Assembly: GCA_964488355.1 (NCBI GenBank)
Contig: CAZAUJ010000003.1
Span: 122,639-186,638, forward strand
From: Thermoanaerobaculum sp964488355
GTDB taxonomy: Bacteria; Acidobacteriota; Thermoanaerobaculia; Thermoanaerobaculales; Thermoanaerobaculaceae
DNA length: 64,000 nucleotides
Reading direction: 5' to 3'
A program made the translations under genes and the position numbers. The notes beneath the pieces are model-generated. The model was not told where the DNA came from. It saw only the letters and a list, made by a program, of their open reading frames with translations, and ran no database searches. Shown in pieces: positions 58,205 to 64,000 of the stretch; within the stretch, counting starts at the first letter, position 1; each line of letters starts with the position of its first letter.

Positions 58205-59441
58205 GCGCCTCCACCTCCTGCCGCACTTTTTCCCACACCGCCTCGTCTTCCGACCGGAGCACCCGGTCAATGAGCTTGGCGATGTGGCGCATTTCCTCCG
58301 GGCCCATGCCGCGGGTGGTGACCGCTGGCGTGCCCAAGCGGATCCCCGAGGCAATGTAGGGCTTGCGCGTGTCGAAGGGAACGGTGTTCTTGTTAACGGT
58401 AATGCCGGCGCGCTGCAGCCTTTCCTCCGCCTTCTTCCCTGAAATCCCGTCGGGCCCCAAATCCAGGAGGATGAGGTGAGTGTCGGTGCCGCCCGAGACC
58501 ATGCGCCAGCCCAGCTCGTGCAGCCCTTGGCAGAGGGCCTTGGCATTTTCTAGCACCCGAGCTATGTAGTTCTTGTACTCCGGCGTGAGCGCCTCGGCAA
58601 AGGCCACCGCCTTGGCGGCAATCACGTGCATCAGCGGTCCGCCTTGTACCCCGGGAAAAACCGCCTTGTCCAGCGCCTCGGCAAACTCTGCTTTGCACAT
58701 GACCATGCCTCCCCGCGGGCCGCGCAGGGTCTTGTGGGTAGTTGTGGTGACGAAATGGCAGTGGGGTATAGGTGACGGATGGTAGCCCGTGGCCACCATG
58801 CCGGCAATATGGGCAATGTCGGCCATAACGTAGGCCCCCACTTCGCGCGCGATCTCGGCAATGAGCGCAAAGTCGATGATGCGGGGATAGGCGGAGGCGC
58901 CACAGACGATGAGCTTGGGCCGGTGAGTCCGCGCCAGGTCACGCAGCAGGTCGTAGTCGAGGGTCTCGGTGTCGCGGCGGACACCGTAAGGAACGACAGT
59001 AAATGTCTTGCCAGAGAAGTTCAGCGGGTGGCCGTGGGTGAGGTGACCACCGTGGCTCAAGTCCATGCCGAAAAACACGTCTTGCGGCTGCAGCACAGCC
59101 AGATAAACCGCCATGTTGGCTTGGGCTCCCGAATGGGGCTGGACGTTGACGTGTTCGCAGCCGAAAAGCTGCTTGGCGCGCTGGCGGGCCAGCTCCTCGA
59201 CCACATCCACGAACTCGCAGCCGCCGTAGTAGCGCTTGCCTGGGTACCCCTCGGCATACTTGTTGGTCATGACCGAGCCCATGGCGGCCAGCACTGCCTC
59301 GGAAACGAAGTTTTCTGAGGCGATTAGCTCCAGTCCGTGGTTCTGGCGCTGCCGCTCGGCCAAAAGAGCATCGGCCACCGCCGGATCGGTCCGGCGCACC
59401 GTGCTTTCCAGCCAGCTAAAAAACTCTTCCCCCTCAGGCAT
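58170..59441 (-). CDS. glyA: serine hydroxymethyltransferase
   Basis: PLP enzyme of 423 aa interconverting serine and glycine with tetrahydrofolate. The PLP lysine is in TTTTHKTLRGPRGG; LIASENFVSEAV, YPGKRYYGGCEFVD and NVQPHSGAQAN are canonical. ATG 59441 lies eight bases inside the rpiB end. It is the last gene of a leftward run including folC, linking folate polyglutamylation and one-carbon flow. Confidence 0.96.
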   Translation of the reverse strand: MPEGEEFFSWLESTVRRTDPAVADALLAERQRQNHGLELIASENFVSEAVLAAMGSVMTNKYAEGYPGKRYYGGCEFVDVVEELARQRAKQLFGCEHVNVQPHSGAQANMAVYLAVLQPQDVFFGMDLSHGGHLTHGHPLNFSGKTFTVVPYGVRRDTETLDYDLLRDLARTHRPKLIVCGASAYPRIIDFALIAEIAREVGAYVMADIAHIAGMVATGYHPSPIPHCHFVTTTTHKTLRGPRGGMVMCKAEFAEALDKAVFPGVQGGPLMHVIAAKAVAFAEALTPEYKNYIARVLENAKALCQGLHELGWRMVSGGTDTHLILLDLGPDGISGKKAEERLQRAGITVNKNTVPFDTRKPYIASGIRLGTPAVTTRGMGPEEMRHIAKLIDRVLRSEDEAVWEKVRQEVEALTRAFPLYGKA

Positions 59442-59871
59442 CTTCGGCCTCCAATTTGGCCACCCGTCGCGCGTGACGGCCTCCGCCGAAGGGCGTGGCC
59501 AGAAAGATGTCGACCATTTGCTTGGCCACGGCCTCCCCGGTCACCCTGCCCCCCAGGCAAAGGACGTTGGCGTCGTTGTGGCGGCGAGCCATTTCGGCTG
59601 TATAGGCGTCGTGGCAAAGCGCGGCACGCACACCGCGGTGGCGGTTGGCTGTTATGCTCATGCCGATACCGGTAGCGCAAACCAGGATACCGAAGGCAGA
59701 GGGATCCTGCTGGAGGCGACGCGCGAGAAGGTGGGCCAGGTCCGGGTAGTCCACGCTGGCGGCCGAGTGGGTTCCCAGGTCCTCCAGCTCCAGGCCTCGT
59801 TGGCGCAGGTGGTCACAAAGCGCTTGCTTCAAAGCGAAACCGGCGTGGTCGGCAGCCAGGAAAACTTTCAT
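59434..59871 (-). CDS. rpiB: ribose-5-phosphate isomerase B
   Basis: Isomerase of 145 aa between ribose 5-phosphate and ribulose 5-phosphate. AADHAGFALK and the catalytic Cys in LVCATGIGMSITANR are seen, with HNDANVLCLGGR. A RpiB/LacA family allose isomerase would look similar, but the housekeeping operon supports RpiB. It overlaps glyA by eight bases, a frequent rpiB-glyA pairing in bacteria. Confidence 0.93.
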   Translation of the reverse strand: MKVFLAADHAGFALKQALCDHLRQRGLELEDLGTHSAASVDYPDLAHLLARRLQQDPSAFGILVCATGIGMSITANRHRGVRAALCHDAYTAEMARRHNDANVLCLGGRVTGEAVAKQMVDIFLATPFGGGRHARRVAKLEAEDA

Positions 59872-59884
59872 ACGCGTCCGCAGC

Positions 59885-61222
59885 TCACCAAGAGCTGCCT
59901 GCGGGATGGTACAACGTTTCCCACTGGGCGATGGCGTAGCGGTCGCTCATGCCCGCGAGGTGATCCACCAGAATGCGCACAAACCGAGGGTCGGGGTGAT
60001 AGTAGCGGTGCACTTCCTCCTGCGCCTGGGTGTGCGGTAGGTCACGTAGGTAAGGCCGACCAGAAACCTCAGCAAAGCGCAAAAGCACGTAAGGCGGCAA
60101 GGTGAGGGGGTTTTGGTAGAAGGCGCGAAACAGCCCGGTGAGCACTAACTGCGCGCGGTGGTCTTGCAGGTTCACCTGCTGATGGTTGATGATGAACTGG
60201 TAAATGAAGGCTTTGAGCTCGGAGAAGTGCTCCCACGTCGCCGGGGAAAAGCTCACCATTTCCCGGTCCAAATCGGCCAGTGCCGCCTTCCAGGCTGCGC
60301 GGTCACGGAGAAGGTGGCGACGGGCGAAGGCGGCCAGGTTGGCGGCGGTGTGGTGAACGGCGTCCACGACAAACCGGTGGACCAGGGCGCGCTGCAGGAG
60401 CGCCGCGCGGCGAAAAGCTGAGTGCTCCTGCTGGTAGGCCTCGGCTACCTTGGCCACGGCTGCCTTGACCGCCGCCAGCCGCTCCACCGACTGCAAACTC
60501 ACCGCTTCGTTGGCCAGACCGTCCTCCAAGTCATGTGTTTGCTGGGCAATTTCATCGGCAAGAGCCACCACCTGGCCTTCAAGATGGCAGAGGCGGTCGA
60601 GGCGCAAGCCCTCCGGGTCGGGGAGAGGAAAAGGGAAGTGCGCGCTCCAGCTCGTGTGCTTCAGGATCCCTTCCCGCACTTGGTCGGTGAGATTGAGCCC
60701 CGGGGTGGGATAGCGCTGCTCTAACAAATCCACCACGCGTAAAGACTGGTAGTTGTGCTTGAAGGTGCCCACCTGAGCGACCACCGCCTCTGGCAAGGAA
60801 CAGCTGGGTTCGCTACCTGCCAAGATGCGAGCCAAGACTTTTTCCCCCGAGTGGCCGAAGGGGGTATGACCCAAATCGTGGCCCAGGGCAATGGCTTCCA
60901 CCAGGTCCTCGTTGAGAGCCAGCGCACGGGCCATGGTGCGAGCCACCTGTGCCACCTCTAGAGTGTGGGTCAAGCGGGTGCGCGGGTGGTCAGCGGTGTG
61001 GGGCACATAGACTTGCGTCTTGTGCTTGAGGCGACGGAAGGCACGAGCGTGGAGAATGCGATCTCGGTCCCGGGCGAAGGCAGGGCGGAAATCCTCTTCT
61101 TCGGGCAGCGCTGGCAGCGGCCGTCGGCGTGTGGCTTCGGAGGAGAGGGTGGCGTAAGGAGCGAGGTGTTGGGCCTCTTCCTCCTCCAGCTGTCGGCGCA
61201 GCTGCATCCACGGGAGGGTCAC
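59885..61222 (-). CDS. deoxyguanosinetriphosphate triphosphohydrolase-like HD protein
   Basis: HD-domain dNTPase of 445 aa, cleaving dNTP to deoxynucleoside and triphosphate. HD residues are in RLTHTLEVAQ and ALGHDLGHTPFGHSGE; FKHNYQSLRVV follows. It belongs to the dgt-like subgroup common outside enterobacteria. GTG 61222 overlaps the folC stop (GTGA). Role in nucleotide pool control or phage defence is possible. Confidence 0.9.
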   Translation of the reverse strand: MTLPWMQLRRQLEEEEAQHLAPYATLSSEATRRRPLPALPEEEDFRPAFARDRDRILHARAFRRLKHKTQVYVPHTADHPRTRLTHTLEVAQVARTMARALALNEDLVEAIALGHDLGHTPFGHSGEKVLARILAGSEPSCSLPEAVVAQVGTFKHNYQSLRVVDLLEQRYPTPGLNLTDQVREGILKHTSWSAHFPFPLPDPEGLRLDRLCHLEGQVVALADEIAQQTHDLEDGLANEAVSLQSVERLAAVKAAVAKVAEAYQQEHSAFRRAALLQRALVHRFVVDAVHHTAANLAAFARRHLLRDRAAWKAALADLDREMVSFSPATWEHFSELKAFIYQFIINHQQVNLQDHRAQLVLTGLFRAFYQNPLTLPPYVLLRFAEVSGRPYLRDLPHTQAQEEVHRYYHPDPRFVRILVDHLAGMSDRYAIAQWETLYHPAGSSW

Positions 61223-62478
61223 TGGCCCTCCGCTAAGTGCGTCTTGACCTCGCCCACCAAGCGCAGGGAACCGGTGACCAGGGTGATGACCTGGGGGTCC
61301 GCGGCAGCGAGCGCAGCTCGCACGTTCGTCGCTTGACGGCAGCCGGGGAAGGCCGCCGCCAGTTGCGGCAGCGGCAGAGCCCGAGGGGAATCGAGGGACA
61401 CCACGGTCACCTGCCGCGCGCAGGGCTGCAGGAGCTGGGCCATGGGCAAAAGGGGCTTGTCCGACAGGCAGGAAAAGATCAGGTCCAACTGGCCGGCTAG
61501 CTGGGCTCGCCGGAGGCCCGCCACCAGAGCCTCGACGGCCTCCAGGTTATGGGCGCCGTCCAGAAGCAGGGTGTTTGGGCCGAGGCGCACCAGCTCCATG
61601 CGACCTGGCCAGCGGGTTTGCCTCGTGCCCGCCAGCAGGGCAGCGAGGGTCGGCTTGGGTACGAGCCTATGGGAAGCCAAGGCCGCCAGGCCTGCCAGCG
61701 CCAGCTCGTAGTTGCGTGCTTGAAAAGGGCCAGCCAAGGGGAGGGTGGCGGAATAGCGAAGGCCGCACGTTTCCACCTCCACCTGCGGGAAAAGGCCCGG
61801 CTCATGATCGAGCGCATGCACGCGTGCCCAGGAGCACGCGTGGGAAAGGGGCGCATTGGGGTCGGCATGGGCGCGGATGACCGGGAGGATGGCCTCGTCT
61901 ACCTGGCCAAGAATGCCCTCGCGGCCACGAATGGCGGCCGCCTTTTCCGCGGCGATATGTTCCCGGGTAGGGCCCAGCCAGTGTTGGTGGTCAGTGCCCA
62001 CGTTGGTGAGCAGGACCAGCTCGTGGTCCTTGGCGTTGGTGGCATCCCAGCGGCCGCCCAAGCCTGCTTCCACCACCGCCAGGTCCACGTGGTTGTCAGC
62101 GAAAACGGCAAAGGCCACGGCGGTGAGCGTCTCAAAGTAGGAGAGTTCGGGCAATTGGGCAAGCCGCTGCACCCACGGGAGAAGCTCCTCTGGCCCCAAA
62201 GGCTTGCCGTTGAGCTGAATGCGTTCGCCCACACTCACCAGGTGCGGGGACGTGTAAAGGCCGACGCGGAGTCCTAGCTGCTGCAGCAAAGAGGCAAGGA
62301 AGGCGCAGGTGGAGCCCTTGCCGTTGGTGCCGAGGACCAAAACCGAAGGGAAACGCTTCTCGGGGTGGCCCAAAAAGCCCAACGCCCGGCGGATCCGCTC
62401 AAGGCCTGGGACGATTCGGGCTTCCCAGCGGGCGGAAAGGAGCTGCTCTAGCTTGCGGGGCAGAAGTGGTCCAGGCAC
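61219..62478 (-). CDS. folC: folylpolyglutamate/dihydrofolate synthase
   Basis: Mur-ligase family enzyme of 419 aa. The ATP loop is VLGTNGKGST, followed by YTSPHLVSVGERIQLNG and the later VEAGLGGRWDATN. It adds glutamates to folates and makes dihydrofolate. ATG 62478 overlaps the accD end by 31 bases; the accD-folC pairing is classic. Confidence 0.93.
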   Translation of the reverse strand: MPGPLLPRKLEQLLSARWEARIVPGLERIRRALGFLGHPEKRFPSVLVLGTNGKGSTCAFLASLLQQLGLRVGLYTSPHLVSVGERIQLNGKPLGPEELLPWVQRLAQLPELSYFETLTAVAFAVFADNHVDLAVVEAGLGGRWDATNAKDHELVLLTNVGTDHQHWLGPTREHIAAEKAAAIRGREGILGQVDEAILPVIRAHADPNAPLSHACSWARVHALDHEPGLFPQVEVETCGLRYSATLPLAGPFQARNYELALAGLAALASHRLVPKPTLAALLAGTRQTRWPGRMELVRLGPNTLLLDGAHNLEAVEALVAGLRRAQLAGQLDLIFSCLSDKPLLPMAQLLQPCARQVTVVSLDSPRALPLPQLAAAFPGCRQATNVRAALAAADPQVITLVTGSLRLVGEVKTHLAEGQ

Positions 62479-63287
62479 CTGGCCAAGGTTTCTTTCAGCT
62501 CCCCCCTGGGCACCACCAAGTCAAGCATGCCGTGCTCCAAGAGGAACTCGGCTCGCTGGAAGCCCTCGGGCAGCTTCTGACGAATGGTTTGCTCGATCAC
62601 CCGTGGCCCGGCAAAACCGATAAGTGCCCCTGGTTCGCCGATGTTCACATCGCCGAGCATGGCAAAGGAGGCGGTGACGCCGCCGGTCGTGGGGTCGGTA
62701 AGTACCGAAATGAAGGGAACCCGCGCTTGATGGAGCTTGGCCAGGGCGGCGGAAATCTTTGCCAGCTGCATGAGGGACAGCACCCCCTCCTGCATTCGCG
62801 CCCCTCCGGAGCAGCTGACGGTGATCAAGGGCGTACGGGTTTTCAGGCACCGCTCAATGGCACGGGTGAGCTTTTCACCCATGGCCGAGCCCATCGAGCC
62901 ACCCATGAAGGCGTACTCCATGGCACCGATGACCACACGGCGGCCGGCCAGCTTGCCCAGGCCGATAAGCATCGCGTCGTGCTTAAAGCCTTTTTCTTTG
63001 AGCGCCTTGAGCCGCTCTGGGTAGGGCTTGGAGTCCACAAAACCCAGCGGATCGGTGGAAAAAACGTTGCCGAACAGCTCCTTCCATTCGCCGTTATCGA
63101 ACAGCTGGGCCAGGCGCGTACGCGCCGAGATGCGATGGTGGTGACCGCAGCGCGGGCAAACAAACAGGGAGCGTTCCAGCTCTTTGCGGTAGAGGATTTC
63201 CCTACAGCCCTCGCACTTTACCCAGAGGCCCTCTGGAAGCCGACTCGGGGGACGCTCGTCCCGTTCGGTTCGACGGAACCACACCAT
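62448..63287 (-). CDS. accD: acetyl-CoA carboxylase carboxyltransferase beta subunit
   Basis: Subunit of 279 aa making malonyl-CoA. The N-terminal zinc ribbon has CEGCREILY and CPRCGHHH; the carboxyltransferase core has GSMGSAMGEKL, SGGARMQEG and GGVTASFAMLGD. Length is a little below E. coli AccD (304). No strong ribosome site precedes ATG 63287. The 58-base gap before it shows nothing else. Confidence 0.95.
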   Translation of the reverse strand: MVWFRRTERDERPPSRLPEGLWVKCEGCREILYRKELERSLFVCPRCGHHHRISARTRLAQLFDNGEWKELFGNVFSTDPLGFVDSKPYPERLKALKEKGFKHDAMLIGLGKLAGRRVVIGAMEYAFMGGSMGSAMGEKLTRAIERCLKTRTPLITVSCSGGARMQEGVLSLMQLAKISAALAKLHQARVPFISVLTDPTTGGVTASFAMLGDVNIGEPGALIGFAGPRVIEQTIRQKLPEGFQRAEFLLEHGMLDLVVPRGELKETLARCLDHFCPAS

Positions 63288-63345
63288 GTGATGCGCTCAG
63301 GAACCTGCCAGCCCGCAACGTGAGCCCAAGGGGCGGTGCGGGTAG

Positions 63346-63570
63346 CTAGGACGAGGCGCTTTCCTCCAGGTCGTTGGGGATGCCCAGCCGCTGACACGCG
63401 GCATCGTACATTTGCCGTGCGGCCTTTTGCGCCGCCTGCAGCTCGGCAATGCGCTGCTTGACTCGTTGCAGTTCCTCTTGGATCTGGTTTTCCAGGTCCT
63501 GGATTTCCTGCTTGGTTACCTTAAGGGTTTCCTCGTAAAACTTACGCTGCTGATCAGTCAACACCGGCAT
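63346..63570 (-). CDS. small coiled-coil protein of unknown function
   Basis: Protein of 74 aa, predicted coiled coil with heptads through KVTKQEIQDLENQIQEEL and QRVKQRIAELQAAQKAAR. Not recognised. ATG 63570 follows AAAGGAGGAG, an excellent site, which supports a real gene. It sits between a TonB-like gene and accD in the same direction. Confidence 0.7.
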   Translation of the reverse strand: MPVLTDQQRKFYEETLKVTKQEIQDLENQIQEELQRVKQRIAELQAAQKAARQMYDAACQRLGIPNDLEESASS

Positions 63571-63584
63571 ACGCTCCTCCTTTG

Positions 63585-64000
63585 CTATTGGGGCTTGAAG
63601 GGTATGGGCTGGGTGTGCCAAACCTTGACCCGGACCCCGTTCTTCAATGCGGGTTTGTATCGCCAGTTGCGCACAGCATCTATCGCCGCCTTGTTCAAGC
63701 CTATGTCAGGGGTAATACCCCGCAGTAACCTCACATCCCGAACCACTCCAGTCTCGTCCACCAACACGCTCAAGATAACAGTTCCGCCAATCCGTTGGCG
63801 CGCCGCCAGTGGCGGGTAGTTGGGCTTGGGGGTCACGATGGGCTCCGGCGGCACATCGGCTACCTCTACCAGGTCACCCTCGCGCACAGAAGGTTCCGCC
63901 ACCGTGGCCACCACCGGTGTGGGAGGAGGTGTGGGTCTTGGCGTGGGTGTGGGTTCCGGGGTGGGGATCACTTCCAGTTGGGGAACAGGGGTAGGTTGAG
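63585..64000 (-). CDS. TonB-family energy transducer, N-terminus outside the window
   Basis: C-terminal 137 or so residues of a TonB-like protein. A Pro/Thr-rich linker (PTPEPTPTPRPTPPPTP) spans the periplasm, and the C-terminal domain reads PPLAARQRIGGTVILSVLVDETG, as pieces PPLAARQRIGG and TVILSVLVDETG, ending with WRYKPALKNGVRV. TonB delivers inner-membrane energy to outer-membrane receptors such as the one at 16197-18943. The 5' end, with the membrane anchor, is beyond 64000, so the start cannot be given; a GTG at 63971 is internal. Confidence 0.88.
   Translation of the reverse strand, partial: QPTPVPQLEVIPTPEPTPTPRPTPPPTPVVATVAEPSVREGDLVEVADVPPEPIVTPKPNYPPLAARQRIGGTVILSVLVDETGVVRDVRLLRGITPDIGLNKAAIDAVRNWRYKPALKNGVRVKVWHTQPIPFKPQ

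Overview
The window is about 64 kb of GC-rich bacterial chromosome, densely packed, with no gene-free stretch over 300 bases. The organism is diderm: it carries LpxC, an Omp85-type outer-membrane protein, a TonB energy transducer, a TonB-dependent receptor with a carboxypeptidase-regulatory-like domain, and two porin or barrel proteins. It is respiratory, with many c-type hemes, a Rieske/cytochrome b pair and NapA. MqnE shows that menaquinone is made by the futalosine route. This mix, plus IorAB-type molybdenum enzymes and an lpxC-NtrYX linkage, fits Acidobacteriota best (a Thermoanaerobaculia-like lineage is my guess). That placement is inference. No tRNA, rRNA, CRISPR array, IS element or phage gene was seen.

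Left part (1-15.4 kb): a truncated class III cytochrome c gene and a PAS kinase/sigma54-activator pair come first, with a convergent UbiA-family prenyltransferase. A nitrogen-oxide respiration block follows (3.86-12.64 kb): Rieske protein, cytochrome b, an octaheme hydroxylamine-oxidoreductase-like cytochrome, a porin, a small tetraheme cytochrome, NapA, NapD, NapG and NapH. A near-consensus sigma54 promoter (3819-3834) with inverted repeats upstream sits just before the block. This suggests that the adjacent NtrC-type regulator controls it. My reading is menaquinol-driven nitrate reduction by Nap, with the octaheme cytochrome handling nitrite or hydroxylamine in place of NrfA, which is absent from the window. 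A hybrid kinase and a ferritin-like/VIT1 iron protein close this part.

Middle part (15.5-44.3 kb): a TetR gene with its own promoter and palindromic operator is coupled to a TonB-dependent receptor gene that is broken by a one-base frameshift. A tightly coupled cassette follows: SDR, degenerate KAS III, membrane alpha/beta-hydrolase and acyl-CoA ligase. Next come the IorAB molybdenum hydroxylase, mqnE, a universal stress protein, gltX-glnS, a MobB-MobA fusion (for the guanylated molybdenum cofactor NapA would need), a hemerythrin-like protein, a reverse-transsulfuration pair, a methyltransferase, an Omp85 barrel, EF-P, FabL, a glycerophosphodiesterase, arginase and a 7TM diguanylate cyclase.

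Right part (44.4-64 kb): uvrA, a Nudix hydrolase, smpB and a GAF/HD-GYP protein come first. An lpxC-DUF4390-NtrY-NtrX operon follows, with its own sigma54-like promoter. Then a TPR protein, an RDD protein, a glycosyltransferase, and a leftward housekeeping run tonB-like > coiled-coil ORF > accD > folC > dgt > rpiB > glyA. Three features recur across the window: -10 boxes only 6-7 bases before start codons (leaderless transcripts), ATGA/GTGA start-stop overlaps, and convergent genes whose stop codons share a CTAG.
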